A stretch of 47,154 nucleotides of DNA, taken from the IMG/VR virus record IMGVR_UViG_3300027126_000035, positions 1 to 47,154 of that record; one strand, given 5' to 3'. The position numbers were made by a program, and so were the translations under genes. This stretch comes from a virus. Below, piece after piece: positions 18,350 through 28,171 of the stretch. How positions within the stretch are numbered: position 1 is the first letter of the stretch; the number at the start of each line of letters is the position of its first letter. The notes beneath the pieces are model-generated. The model made no database searches, was not told where the DNA came from, and was given only the letters and a program-made list of their open reading frames with translations.

Positions 18350-19348
18350 TTATGTTAAATCTATATTTTTGAAGAAGGCTTTTTGCCCATTATAATTCTC
18401 TAATACCTCTGTATTAGTTAGTGCTCTAGAATAAAATTTTACACTTCCTACATATCCGTTTAATCCAGAATTTAATCCATGTCCCCTGCCCATGAAGCCG
18501 TTATATCCATCGGAGTTATTTGATCTAATACCATCAGTAAATCCACCCCCGATTATCCAAGGAGTAAACGATCCCACAGGTACGGTAGGCCCGTAATTAA
18601 AGTGAGCAGATGATGTTGAAGCCAAAGAATAACTAAAAGTATTTGTTTTAGCAAAACTTGGAACTTTTAGTGTATCCAAGTAAGTAGTTCCTAGTGATGC
18701 TGAGATTGAGGATGTCGCAATTGTAACGCCATCAAAATATGCTGTTATCTGATCTTTTTCGGGATTTAAAGAAACTGCGACATGCATGAACTCTGATGAT
18801 ACATTAAATAGGCTCTTAGAAGTTCCTGTTATTGTTGCAGACAATGGAACCGAAAACTTGAATACTTCAAATTCAGATATACAAGCAGTTTTACTTGCTT
18901 TGTTTATAAAGCCAACACTTGATGTGTTTACTGATCTTGTGGGTGCAATGTAGAATACTGATCCGCTAGCAGGGTTATCTGCGGTATTATTAGAGGGTTC
19001 TAATCCCTTAGTTATTTGTCTGTCTCTTGTAAATCCTAAAGTTAAACCTCTAACAAATTGAACAGAATTATCGTATGGAGTCTTGTACTCATTAGATTGT
19101 AAATTATCACCACCAGTATTTTCACAAGCTAACAATAGTCTGTGATATGATGATGCGCCATAGCCAACTGTTGAGGATACATCTGGAGATGCAGATCCTG
19201 CGAATGGTAAATTAACCCAAGTTTCAAAAGTAAACCCTGATTTCTTGTAGGTTAAATTTTGGAATCTAGATGTGTTCGGCAGTCTAACATAATTTCCAAA
19301 AGTTGATATCGCACCCGTATTTGTTATCTTTGTTATTCCTGTTAGATA
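18350..19348 (-). other. LamG-like jelly-roll domain
   Basis: C-terminal domain of the 876-residue protein. The three hallmark segments are an early 'F-T-(F/L)-E-T-W-V' strand, a central 'H-V-A-V-S-x-x-x-x-x-x-x-x-Y-x-D-G' segment and a terminal 'G-x-x-x-V-x-(F/L)-Y-x-R-A-L-T-x-x-E-(V/I)' segment. This combination is typical of LamG/concanavalin-like lectin folds found as add-ons in phage and bacterial surface proteins. Calcium ligands cannot be assigned by eye. Confidence 0.65.
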
Positions 19349-20980
19349 TGGAATAGATAGTCCTCTAGTGAAAACAGAGCTAGGGCTTAATCCGACTAGT
19401 TGAGCATTGTCTACATTATCCCCGGATGAATTATGGTTTAATACTTTGTAGTCTGTTGAACCGGGAAGTACTGTTTCACCTTGCAAGAAATTGTATACTG
19501 CTATCAGATCTTTTGTTACTATCGTATCTGTAAGAGAGACTATAGTTCCTTGTGTGCCGGAAAGATCATTATCATAGACTATTGCACCTTTTCCAACGGC
19601 AGGCACAATTAAATGATCTACAGAAGTTGAGTTTCCTGCTTCATTTGCCTTTACATACTTTGGAACTATAGGAAGAACTACACCGGATACTTCCCCCTGT
19701 GAGAACATTAGTTTGTTTTGTTTTTCAAACGCGACAGAAACATTCAAATCTTTGAGGTGTGAGAAATCGTTTATTGGAACTTGTCCTAAACCAAATGATG
19801 GTGCTTTTCCCACTATGTATGGAGATTTAATAGCTACTTCTATTTGCTTTTTTCTTCTATTTATTTTGCTTTGATACTGAGCAGCAATGGAGTTTAAACT
19901 CTCCCGCATATTAATTATAATTGCGGAATCATCAGTATAATCAGGATCACCACTTTGCAACAGTTGTCCTATCGTTGCGGAAACATCATAAATATGTTTA
20001 TCTCTTTGGCCTTCCAAAGTTTGAATCATGGTATCAGCGGTATAATGCTCCTGAATAGATGGACTATTGTCTACTTTGGCTAAATCAAAAATAGTATCAT
20101 AATAATTGCTTAGTTGCTTTAAGGAAATCATCTCCCCCTTGCCGCCTAAGTTTGCCGGATAATTAAACTTGTACTTATCTTTGTTAGGAATAAAACCCGG
20201 CACAGAAGGAATTCCTCCCTTTTGGGAATCATAATACAAGCCATCTACGGACAAGAGGAACTGTCCTTTTTTGCTTTTTGGAGGTCCGTATACAAGTCTG
20301 AATACAGGCTCTTTTGGTACTGGTGTAGGCTGTCTTCCATAAGCGGACAGGGCAGGATCTAAATATACAGGCTCTAACTCTGGATTTATAGATCTTTCAT
20401 ACAAAATTCTATTTATGTTGTTTATAGCAGCGTCTGCGTCTGCTATAAAATCTTTAGCATCATCAAGTTGCTGAATTTCAGCAGCATATAATCTATTTGA
20501 ATAATCAGGGTCGGCATTTGCCTGAACACTTACCCCACCCTTTTTTAGTTTTTCAAATGCAGATAATTGGCGTAAGCAATCTTTAATAGCTTGTAGCTCA
20601 CCTTCTATAGCCGCTAAGTTTTCTGTGATTACTGCTCCCGCGCCTGCTGCGAACGCAATAAGTTCCCCTATATCACCTAAAGAAGTTATATTTAGTTGAC
20701 CAAAAATAGAAACTAATTTAAAATCGCCGTCTTCTCTAATACCTAAAGCTCTAAAAATCATAGACTTGATATCAGCTATCATTCTTAAAGCAGCATCTCG
20801 ACCTTCTTTTATAGATAACGATATTAAATTTAACATCGTAGAAGGTAACAACTGTGCTCCTATCCCTCCTGCGATTTCTAAAAAACAATTAGGAACTCCG
20901 AACGCAGAGCCTAAGTTACCTAAGACATCTCCATCCGCTGATCCTAAAATATTTGATGCTACGCCTAAATCTAACGACAT
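18350..20980 (-). CDS. Baseplate-region protein with C-terminal LamG-like domain, 876 aa
   Basis: The N-terminal 200 residues are largely helical with hydrophobic patches (residues 100-125 are Ala/Gly-rich: LIAFAAGAGAVITENLAAIE), then a proline-rich linker follows (PTPVPKEPVFRL). Residues about 545-876 look like a LamG/concanavalin-type jelly roll: SGFTFETWVNLP, HVAVSLNPEKDQITAYFDGV, and GYVGSVKFYSRALTNTEVLE. These domains commonly bind carbohydrates. The gene lies between the spike and gp25, where Mu/P2 phages have no such protein. A hub- or wedge-attached host-surface binding role is an inference. The start at 20980 lies 4 nt after the spike stop. Confidence 0.65.
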   Translation of the reverse strand: MSLDLGVASNILGSADGDVLGNLGSAFGVPNCFLEIAGGIGAQLLPSTMLNLISLSIKEGRDAALRMIADIKSMIFRALGIREDGDFKLVSIFGQLNITSLGDIGELIAFAAGAGAVITENLAAIEGELQAIKDCLRQLSAFEKLKKGGVSVQANADPDYSNRLYAAEIQQLDDAKDFIADADAAINNINRILYERSINPELEPVYLDPALSAYGRQPTPVPKEPVFRLVYGPPKSKKGQFLLSVDGLYYDSQKGGIPSVPGFIPNKDKYKFNYPANLGGKGEMISLKQLSNYYDTIFDLAKVDNSPSIQEHYTADTMIQTLEGQRDKHIYDVSATIGQLLQSGDPDYTDDSAIIINMRESLNSIAAQYQSKINRRKKQIEVAIKSPYIVGKAPSFGLGQVPINDFSHLKDLNVSVAFEKQNKLMFSQGEVSGVVLPIVPKYVKANEAGNSTSVDHLIVPAVGKGAIVYDNDLSGTQGTIVSLTDTIVTKDLIAVYNFLQGETVLPGSTDYKVLNHNSSGDNVDNAQLVGLSPSSVFTRGLSIPYLTGITKITNTGAISTFGNYVRLPNTSRFQNLTYKKSGFTFETWVNLPFAGSASPDVSSTVGYGASSYHRLLLACENTGGDNLQSNEYKTPYDNSVQFVRGLTLGFTRDRQITKGLEPSNNTADNPASGSVFYIAPTRSVNTSSVGFINKASKTACISEFEVFKFSVPLSATITGTSKSLFNVSSEFMHVAVSLNPEKDQITAYFDGVTIATSSISASLGTTYLDTLKVPSFAKTNTFSYSLASTSSAHFNYGPTVPVGSFTPWIIGGGFTDGIRSNNSDGYNGFMGRGHGLNSGLNGYVGSVKFYSRALTNTEVLENYNGQKAFFKNIDLT

Positions 20981-20983
20981 TTT

Positions 20984-21988
20984 TTATACCGGGGGGTTTA
21001 AATCTATTGGGAGGCCATCTACGCGAACTGGAGATACTCCGGTTAGACCGAATCTTAAATCTCCACCACTGATATGAACACCAGCTTTTCCGCTCAAATT
21101 TAATACTCCATCTGTATGTATATTTAGACTAGTTGTTGGAGATCCTACAGATCTTATATTTACAGATGATATGGCTGCTGCGGGACTAACCACCAAAGGT
21201 GCTCCCGTAGCGGGATCTATTTCAGGCCCTGCAACTATATTTATATCTCCATTTGTGGATTTAATATTAATTGATCCACAAGTGGGGTCAAGAGGACTAG
21301 TTCTCATGAGTCCAGACGAGCGGTTTACAATATCAATCCTACCCCCGTCTATAATTTCCATTGCTATATTTGAATCCTTAGATATTAAGTTAACAGATCC
21401 AGTTGCATATAAAGTAATTGAATAGGATGGTCTAGACGAGCCTTCAGGTGTTGATTCTTGCAATTCTAAAGAAGCAACGCTACCTAGTAAGCTATCCGCA
21501 GTTTTTATAATGATGTTATTCTTGTCAGGACCGTCTTCCAATCGAACCATTTTACCACCAGAAGTTTTTAAATAAACCCCAGACTCCATTTTATTCTCAT
21601 CGTAATCATGTTTTAATTCTATGTAATGATCCCCGGGACCTTTTAGAGAAACTCTTTGTGGTACTCCTAATTTTCCAAGTGCATCTGAAATTGGACGAGG
21701 ATCCTTTGGGCCAGATCCAAATCTTTCCCCGTGTTGTGGAGTTACAACAGTAGACAAATAGAACCAAGTATTTTTTTGTATAGGATCGTCAGTCTGGCAT
21801 ACTAGAATTTGAGCGTTCTCTGGAGGTAATGCAATAAATCCAGATGTTCGGTCATAGTATGGCGAAGTATGCTCAACCACCGCTTGTTGACCATCAGCAA
21901 AAGAAACTCTATAAAACCCCGCATTTCTTTTTGCAAAGTCGTCTTTATTTGGAATGTGTTGTAATACTGTAGCTCTTTTTATTTTCAT
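20984..21988 (-). CDS. Tail spike/puncturing protein, gp5/gpV/VgrG-type, without lysozyme domain, 334 aa
   Basis: The first 100 residues look like the OB-fold of gp5-type spikes (RVSFADGQQAVVEHTSPYYD, then GFIALPPENAQILVCQTDDP). From about residue 110 on, the sequence consists of short strand repeats rich in D, G, N and S (DHYIELKHDYDENKMESGVY; SINIKSTNGDINIVAG; TSLNIHTDGVLNLSGKAG). These are typical of the triple-stranded beta-helix needle. T4 gp5 carries a lysozyme domain between these parts, and here there is none. The ATG overlaps the stop of the hub gene (ATGA) behind an AGGAAAAGGTCA ribosome site. The PAAR protein at 1932-2222 would cap it. Confidence 0.75.
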   Translation of the reverse strand: MKIKRATVLQHIPNKDDFAKRNAGFYRVSFADGQQAVVEHTSPYYDRTSGFIALPPENAQILVCQTDDPIQKNTWFYLSTVVTPQHGERFGSGPKDPRPISDALGKLGVPQRVSLKGPGDHYIELKHDYDENKMESGVYLKTSGGKMVRLEDGPDKNNIIIKTADSLLGSVASLELQESTPEGSSRPSYSITLYATGSVNLISKDSNIAMEIIDGGRIDIVNRSSGLMRTSPLDPTCGSINIKSTNGDINIVAGPEIDPATGAPLVVSPAAAISSVNIRSVGSPTTSLNIHTDGVLNLSGKAGVHISGGDLRFGLTGVSPVRVDGLPIDLNPPV

Positions 21989-24663
21989 TGACCTTTTCCT
22001 CCAAATGATATCGGCATATCTAACTGTATAGACTTAACTATGTAAAATTCAGAGCAAATATCCTCAGTTGAAATTGTATGTTTAAATCCTCTTATTTGAT
22101 ATAATCCGTTTAAAGCTCTAGTAATAAAACCTTTAGATGTATACGGAGGAGTATTTACCTCTTCTAATAATAGTAAGATGGGGGGTGTGGATAGTGCAGT
22201 TCCGCTTATATGAAAGAATGGTAAAGTTTTAACTACTCCCTGATACGCCCTGTTAACTAATGTAGAGAACAAAGACAACATTGTTAAATATGAATTTATA
22301 TTTTCATGTGATCCAACAATAATTTTTAAACTTTGATTTTCTTGTTGAATAATTTTAAGCAATAATTGTAGTTGCTCTCCTTTTTCTACATCAGTTTGCT
22401 TTTTAAAAGTACTAAACTCACTGTCTGTATCTATGAACTGAAATAGTTCTACGATATCTAAATCTTTATTTTTTGCAATGCTAATTAGTTTAGCTTGTTC
22501 CCTTATCTTATTTAATTCGGCTTCCGTAAAAGAATCTAAATCGTTTTTATTTACAGAAGGTGTGTTAGGGCTGTCATTTGAAACTAAATTTAAAATCTCT
22601 GATTGACTCCAGACTGATTTTAAAGCAACAAAATAAAAATCATTAAAATTTAAATCAATATTTAAAACATTAGATTCTTTTACGCCAGATTTAAATATAG
22701 GAATTCTAGCTACTTTTAAACTTTCAGTAACATTAGGCAAAGCTAACACATCTGTAGGTGAAGTATATAAACTACTATTAACTTTTTGACAGGTTTCTAC
22801 TTTTAAAAAATATTTACTTGCTATATTCTTTATATAATCATCATTAAATATACTTTTCATATCTTGAGATAGTAGATCATCTCCTGAATTTTCTGCAACA
22901 GCCCTAGCGACATAAGAATTAAAATCTGCTAAAGGTTGATTAGGATCTTTTGCTTCTGTTGTAGTCCTCCCCTCTTGAACTATCCCGTTTAGAATGTAAA
23001 ACTTTTTTCCATACAAATACTTTTCTATTAAATATCTATCACCAAAAATAACTATTGGTTTATCTGATTGGAATACATTTTTATATGTTGAGTTAACTCC
23101 ATTCAAATGTTTAACAAATGCATCAACAAATTGTAAGTCATCAATAACCTCAAATGCCGGGTCAATTATGGATGTTTTATTTTTAATACCTACCATAATT
23201 TTTTGCAAAGGATCTCTAAACGATTGAGTAATATCTTTTACTATACCTACACCTAAAATTAAATCTTCAGATTTACTATAACTTCCGGCATCTATTAAAT
23301 TTCCTTGAGCATACCCTCTGTAATTTTTATTTATTTTTGGATTAGTGTCTATTATAGCTCCCGTTTTAATATTATGTATGTTCTCAAAATAATTAGCGGA
23401 AAAACCTAAATCTTCTAATAATCTAGCGTAAGCATCTGCTTTATAAGCAAAGTTAGTAAACGGTGTGCCATCTAATTTTAAAGCATCAATATAATTTTTA
23501 AAACTACTTTGTATTATTTTATCTAAATCTGGAAGTATTACTAAAACCTGAGTGTTATTAGAAGTTATTTTTTTTATATAATCAGATATTGTTTCTATTA
23601 ATACAGTATTTAATTTATCGAAATTTAAACTAGAAGTTAAAGAACCATAATTTGCTGTAAACCCAGTGTTTATACTAGCAGTTCCTAAAGATCTATACAC
23701 GGGAGGTACTGTCGTGGTAAACCCTCGAACATCCAAAGCTAATTTAGAAAAAGCAGGCCAATCAAAAGTTGTAGTAAAACTCATTGTAATTGATTTTCTA
23801 CCACTTTCATATGAATAATTATATTTGGCATCAGTAAACTGAGCTGCTACTGGACCTGTCCATTCATTAGGATTATCATTTAATCCATAATAAAAGTAAA
23901 AATAAGGAGTAGGTGTTATTTGTAATTTTTGTTCTAAATTATCTAAATTTAGATCCGTGAGTAAGGTATCAATAGTACCACTGGTTACGCTTGCGCTCGT
24001 AGACAGATAATTATTTTGCGGATTACCAGTAAACTCTTTCTGATCAAAAACAAATTTAACTGTATTTTGTTTTCTTATTGTTTCTACTATTACCTTAGCA
24101 TATTCTTTAGAGTTTAACTGCGTGTCAGCAGAATTTAAAATAGCAGTCTCTATTTTATTTTCTAATTCATTAAAAAATGTTGTTTCCGCAACTTCTTGAA
24201 TATTTTCTACTTTTTCATACTTAGGAAATAATTTGTTTGTTCCGGGAGGTGTAACTTGCCTTAAATTATATGTGTTAAACTGCTTATCTATATTGCTCGG
24301 GGTAATCAAACCTTTTAATGCATCTCTAATCCGTATTAACCTATTCAATTCCGAGATCGAATCTTTTCGCATCTCAGCAATTTGTTTTTGATTTTTTGTC
24401 AATAAATCATAATTACTAAATATGCTATATTCAAAAACATTTTCAGGATCTACCAATTCTAAAGTAATTAGATTACCAATATTGTCTCCGTCACCCTTAT
24501 CAAAATTATACGAATGAGAAAAGCTAACAATATTGTCATTAGCTAATCTAAACATGTATTCAGAAGAATTTTTATCCCCAGCATTAACATAAGCAATAGC
24601 TTGCTCTTTTGGTCTATTTAACAAGGACACTACTATATTCGGAACTTTTTGTGGATTACTCAT
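21985..24663 (-). CDS. Probable baseplate hub protein (gp27/gpD position), 892 aa
   Basis: The assignment rests on position: it lies between a LysM-like gp53/gpX protein and the spike, exactly where Mu, P2 and related tails encode the hub on which the spike sits. The N-terminus (NIVSFSHSYNFDKGDGDNIG, then NLITLELVDPENVFEYS) fits hub proteins that start with a beta-barrel. The length of 892 is well above P2 gpD or T4 gp27 (about 390), so extra domains are present, including a Lys/Gln-rich helical region near residues 720-790. It is coupled by ATGA overlaps on both sides. Confidence 0.6.
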   Translation of the reverse strand: MSNPQKVPNIVVSLLNRPKEQAIAYVNAGDKNSSEYMFRLANDNIVSFSHSYNFDKGDGDNIGNLITLELVDPENVFEYSIFSNYDLLTKNQKQIAEMRKDSISELNRLIRIRDALKGLITPSNIDKQFNTYNLRQVTPPGTNKLFPKYEKVENIQEVAETTFFNELENKIETAILNSADTQLNSKEYAKVIVETIRKQNTVKFVFDQKEFTGNPQNNYLSTSASVTSGTIDTLLTDLNLDNLEQKLQITPTPYFYFYYGLNDNPNEWTGPVAAQFTDAKYNYSYESGRKSITMSFTTTFDWPAFSKLALDVRGFTTTVPPVYRSLGTASINTGFTANYGSLTSSLNFDKLNTVLIETISDYIKKITSNNTQVLVILPDLDKIIQSSFKNYIDALKLDGTPFTNFAYKADAYARLLEDLGFSANYFENIHNIKTGAIIDTNPKINKNYRGYAQGNLIDAGSYSKSEDLILGVGIVKDITQSFRDPLQKIMVGIKNKTSIIDPAFEVIDDLQFVDAFVKHLNGVNSTYKNVFQSDKPIVIFGDRYLIEKYLYGKKFYILNGIVQEGRTTTEAKDPNQPLADFNSYVARAVAENSGDDLLSQDMKSIFNDDYIKNIASKYFLKVETCQKVNSSLYTSPTDVLALPNVTESLKVARIPIFKSGVKESNVLNIDLNFNDFYFVALKSVWSQSEILNLVSNDSPNTPSVNKNDLDSFTEAELNKIREQAKLISIAKNKDLDIVELFQFIDTDSEFSTFKKQTDVEKGEQLQLLLKIIQQENQSLKIIVGSHENINSYLTMLSLFSTLVNRAYQGVVKTLPFFHISGTALSTPPILLLLEEVNTPPYTSKGFITRALNGLYQIRGFKHTISTEDICSEFYIVKSIQLDMPISFGGKGQ

Positions 24664-24953
24664 TGTATATTAGGAATTTTAATTATGTCCCCTACATTTA
24701 AACCTTGGAAGGGATCTGCTATATTATTATACTCTAAAATCAAGAACCAAAATAAAGGAGTTCCATAAAAAACATTAGAAATTAAATCTGGACGGTGTTC
24801 GTACCCAACAGGAACTACCGCAGGAGTGTAGGAAAATAATCCTTCCATTTTAGCTATTTTATTGTCTTGATTATTGCTACCTACACTAGAATTGACAACT
24901 TTCCCTTTGTGAAAGTATTTAACCTGACCTTGTTGATATCTAGAAAATGCCAT
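24660..24953 (-). CDS. LysM-like baseplate protein, gp53/gpX family, 97 aa
   Basis: The central and C-terminal segments (YEHRPDLISNVFYGTPLFWF, then LEYNNIADPFQGLNVGDIIK and IPNI) match the gp53/tail protein X signature: 'R-x-D-x-(I/L)-x-x-x-x-Y-G-x-x-x-x-x-(W/F)-x-I-x-x-x-N-x-(I/L)-x-D-P-x-x-L-x-x-G-x-x-(I/L)-x-(I/V)-P'. These LysM-like proteins bridge wedges and hub, and in P2/Mu they precede the hub gene as here. The ATGA junction to the hub gene and a 4-nt gap from the 311-residue gene support both ends. Confidence 0.8.
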   Translation of the reverse strand: MAFSRYQQGQVKYFHKGKVVNSSVGSNNQDNKIAKMEGLFSYTPAVVPVGYEHRPDLISNVFYGTPLFWFLILEYNNIADPFQGLNVGDIIKIPNIQ

Positions 24954-24957
24954 GATG

Positions 24958-25893
24958 TTATTTTAATATAGGTGTTATGGGATCTAACGACTTACCATTT
25001 ATGATTTGTTCCCAACCAACAATGTTATCTTGAGATATAGAATTACCAGTGTCAAAGGGTGTTTGTAAGAAATTACCATTTCTAACTTCTTGTAAAGTAA
25101 AAGTTAAAACTATTTTATATCTTGACATTTTAAGTATAGGATGATATGATTTTTTATTTGAGTCTTGATACTGTTGATCTAAATTATAGTCTAAACAAAT
25201 ACATGGGATATTTTGATGTAATAAACCATTATTTAATCTTATTATTGGAGGACCATAAGTTGGTTGCTCGGCGTTGTTGATAACGGATGACCTAATTAAA
25301 TCAATTTGGTGATTAATAAACTCGTGATGAAAAAGGTCATTTTCATCATAAGGAGTATTCGGATCTTTACCAAGTTTTAATTTGTTAAAAATTGCGTTTG
25401 CACCTCCAACACTCCTTATATTTGTTGGTGATGTTGGTTGAGGTGCTAGGTCTAGTAAAAATAAATCTTTTGTATCATTTATATCATCAACAGTAAGATT
25501 ATATTTTAAAGAGTCTTTCATTATCTGTCGTCTATTACTATTCTTCTGATCAGCATCTAGAAATTGTGGAACAATTTCATATGTTACTTTAAATACTCTT
25601 GACTCTGATCCAATATAAAAAGGTATTTGTGTGTTTCTAGATATGGGAGTATAGTTAATATAGTTTGCTTTTCTAGATTCTGTTATTTGCACATCACCAC
25701 ATACGAAAGGTAAATATCGACGATGATATCCGCCATTTGCATCTTTATAAAACCTAAATTCCAAATATGAAAGTTTTATAGCTTGTGTTAATTCAGAATT
25801 TGATGGATCCCCACCAATAGATTGAATATCCCTACCTATTTGGACAAAATTTACTTGTAGAGGATTATAATTGTTAGTAGTATTTTGTACCAT
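24958..25893 (-). CDS. Tail/baseplate structural protein at the gpN/gpU position, 311 aa
   Basis: No firm family call. The region of residues 50-110 (GYHRRYLPFVCGDVQITESR, then KANYINYTPISRNTQIPFYI and GSESRVFKVTYEIVPQFL) resembles tail proteins that bind the tube end: a beta-rich core with an 'R-x-x-x-x-(F/Y)-x-G-S-x-S-R-x-F' stretch. It lies directly downstream of the tape measure and before the LysM-like protein, the slot of Mu gpN (DNA circularisation) or T4 gp48/gp54. A baseplate-tube initiator role is therefore plausible, by synteny rather than sequence identity. Confidence 0.5.
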   Translation of the reverse strand: MVQNTTNNYNPLQVNFVQIGRDIQSIGGDPSNSELTQAIKLSYLEFRFYKDANGGYHRRYLPFVCGDVQITESRKANYINYTPISRNTQIPFYIGSESRVFKVTYEIVPQFLDADQKNSNRRQIMKDSLKYNLTVDDINDTKDLFLLDLAPQPTSPTNIRSVGGANAIFNKLKLGKDPNTPYDENDLFHHEFINHQIDLIRSSVINNAEQPTYGPPIIRLNNGLLHQNIPCICLDYNLDQQYQDSNKKSYHPILKMSRYKIVLTFTLQEVRNGNFLQTPFDTGNSISQDNIVGWEQIINGKSLDPITPILK

Positions 25894-25894
25894 A

Positions 25895-27721
25895 TTATGG
25901 TCCTATATTATTGACTGGACTAAATGAGTAGCCCTTCGTATTGGTTACTAATCTTCTCATAAAATCTAAAGTTTGCTGCTGAAGCGCATTTTGTTGTTTC
26001 AATGCTTTAAGTTGCTGTTGATCTAAATCTCGTTGCTTAGTGCTAGAATCAAAAACATTAGCTAATAATGCTTTAGTAAGATCTGAATTTGTAGAAAGGA
26101 ATGTATTTGTAGTAACTGTCGGATTCGGTGCTTGTACAACTCTTACTGATTGAACTTGTGCGGATTTTTTAGTATTATCCTCTGTTGCAGTTGCTAGATA
26201 GGTTATACCAGCAGCAACAGCCAAAAGACCTAATCCAATCGGATTAGCAAAAAGAAATGTAGATAATCCAGTTAGAAGAGGGGCCATTTTCGCTATAGGA
26301 CCTATGTAACTAGCTAATGGAGCTAATGCACCCAAAAGACTTAAACTTGAAGATAGTATTAGTTTTAAGGCATCAGCTTGAGTTGTAGCATCATCGTCAA
26401 GGATTTTTTTAAATTCATCAAATGCAAAAAATCCCGCTGTAAGAGCTGTGCCAATACCTGCAAGGGATGCAACAATTCTCATAGAATCTGATCCGGCTAG
26501 TTTAGCATTTAACACTAAAGCCTTCTCCTTCAGTGTTTTTGCCGGGTCAGCTTTGGGGTTTGTAAGTGCGTTTGTTAAATTAAAAATTCTAGTATTTATT
26601 GCAGCTAGAGTAACCCCTGCGTTTATAGCAAGACCAATTGAGGTTGTAAAATAGTAAACTTGGCCTTCCATTTTAGCTAACATTTCAGCTAATTTACCAT
26701 TCATTTCAAACATGTGTAGGCCAATCTCTTTTTGAATGGCTTCTTGTTTTTTAATCTCTTCCGCTGTTTTATCTGCATTTATACTTTGAGGTGCTTGTGC
26801 TTTTAACTCACTAAAAGCCTTTAATACGCCAATATTCATACCTAGAACTTTTTCAACTCTAGCATACGCTACAGATGGAAGATCCCCTTGGCGAATAAAC
26901 TGTTGAAATAAATTTTCTGAGGTCATAGCCATTCTGGCTATGACTTGTTCCAAGCCTCCTAAAGATGGAGCAGCTTGTAATCCTGCCATTTCTCCAGTAA
27001 CTCCAAATTGAGCAAACTGTCTTAGCTTATCTCCTGTGAATAAAGAATTGATTACGCTTTCTAAGAGCTTTTGATTTCCCATTCCATATTTTGCAGTAAA
27101 TTCAGTTGTTAATGATGCTAGTTCTTTTGTTACTCCCATCATATTAAACTGAGTCATTTTATCGGCCAAAATATTAATGGAATCAACTAAGTAATCTGTG
27201 GATATTCCGTATTGATCTCGTGCGTTTTTAAGCTCTAAACTTAAGCTGTCCATTTGCGAAACACTTAATCCACCTTGAGACAATAGATCTTTTTGAAGTT
27301 GTAGCAAAGATCTACTACTCTCACCTGTTGCTCGCATTTCCAGTGCTAATTGGAATGTCTCTCTGGATAATCCTAAAGTTCCTGTGGACAATGCATCTAT
27401 GGCAGTATTTAAAGCTATAGTTGGGCCGAAATCTTGTCTAGCTCTTTCAACCATAGAATTAGCTCTTAAAGCCTTTTCTGATGATCCAAGTGCTAGTGCA
27501 GCTTTTTGAACTTGATTATATATTTGTTTTTGCTGGTTTATGTTATCATATAGAATACCCATGAAGGCAAATGGCTGCTGTACATTTCCGGGAATCTGTG
27601 CTATTTTATTTAATTGATCAATAAATCTAACAGAAAGTCTATTACTTTCTAAAGAAGCCTCATTACCATCCTGAATGGATTCTAATATATCAGATAGTAT
27701 TTCTTCCGCTGTTCTTGCCAT
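25895..27721 (-). CDS. Tape measure protein, 608 aa
   Basis: A long helical protein, close in length to T4 gp29 (590). It has coiled-coil-like segments over the first 300 residues and a hydrophobic part around residues 410-510 (SLAGIGTALTAGFFAF; SSSLSLLGALAPLASYIGPI; FANPIGLGLLAVAAGITYLA), as in tape measures that insert in the host membrane. The C-terminus is Gln-rich and coiled (QQQLKALKQQNALQQQ). It is followed directly by hub and spike genes. The start has a clear ribosome site, GAGGAAAAAG-ATG, inside the upstream gene (32-nt overlap). The gp26-like chaperone candidate lies about 3.5 kb upstream rather than adjacent. Confidence 0.8.
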   Translation of the reverse strand: MARTAEEILSDILESIQDGNEASLESNRLSVRFIDQLNKIAQIPGNVQQPFAFMGILYDNINQQKQIYNQVQKAALALGSSEKALRANSMVERARQDFGPTIALNTAIDALSTGTLGLSRETFQLALEMRATGESSRSLLQLQKDLLSQGGLSVSQMDSLSLELKNARDQYGISTDYLVDSINILADKMTQFNMMGVTKELASLTTEFTAKYGMGNQKLLESVINSLFTGDKLRQFAQFGVTGEMAGLQAAPSLGGLEQVIARMAMTSENLFQQFIRQGDLPSVAYARVEKVLGMNIGVLKAFSELKAQAPQSINADKTAEEIKKQEAIQKEIGLHMFEMNGKLAEMLAKMEGQVYYFTTSIGLAINAGVTLAAINTRIFNLTNALTNPKADPAKTLKEKALVLNAKLAGSDSMRIVASLAGIGTALTAGFFAFDEFKKILDDDATTQADALKLILSSSLSLLGALAPLASYIGPIAKMAPLLTGLSTFLFANPIGLGLLAVAAGITYLATATEDNTKKSAQVQSVRVVQAPNPTVTTNTFLSTNSDLTKALLANVFDSSTKQRDLDQQQLKALKQQNALQQQTLDFMRRLVTNTKGYSFSPVNNIGP

Positions 27722-28160
27722 CTTTTTCCTCTTCAGTAACTAGTTTACTTTTATCTATAGTTACTTTTTCTAATCCAGACATTAAATATATATTATAAGT
27801 TCTATAGCTGTTTGAACCCAAAATAGCTTTTAAACCTTTTTGTATTACTCCGTAACTAGCTATGCCCTTATCTTTATATATACTTCTTAATATAATTCTT
27901 AAAATTGACTCAGGACTGTCATCTAGTTTAAAACAGGTTAGCAAAGGATTATTCCTAGAGCTAAAAAACATACCATTCCCATTTTTTGTTCTAACCACTA
28001 AAACATTAACTAATTCTGAATTATAGGTAAACCTAAGAATATCCCCCGGGGAAATGAATCCTGTGCTCTTTGGGATTAAACTAACAAATTGAGGAGACTC
28101 ATGATTAATTTTTTTTAAAAAATTATCGGATTCATACCTAAAATTAGAATTTTTATTCAT
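27690..28160 (-). CDS. Hypothetical protein upstream of the tape measure, 156 aa
   Basis: Not assigned to a family. Residues about 30-60 (GFISPGDILRFTYNSELVNV) look like a small SH3/KOW-type barrel, followed by RTKNGNGMFFSSRNNPLLTC. The C-terminal part is basic then acidic. It overlaps the tape measure start by 32 nt and therefore is probably co-translated with it. This is the slot usually held by a tape measure chaperone, but I see no resemblance to those proteins. Its ATG lies only 11 nt from the start of the divergent 92-residue gene. Confidence 0.6.
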   Translation of the reverse strand: MNKNSNFRYESDNFLKKINHESPQFVSLIPKSTGFISPGDILRFTYNSELVNVLVVRTKNGNGMFFSSRNNPLLTCFKLDDSPESILRIILRSIYKDKGIASYGVIQKGLKAILGSNSYRTYNIYLMSGLEKVTIDKSKLVTEEEKDGKNSGRNTI

Positions 28161-28171
28161 ATGATGAGTTC

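Noticed and set aside
20984-21988. Lysozyme domain in the spike protein as in T4 gp5
   Set aside because: Only OB-fold-like and beta-helix parts are visible; no lysozyme catalytic motif or space for such a domain.
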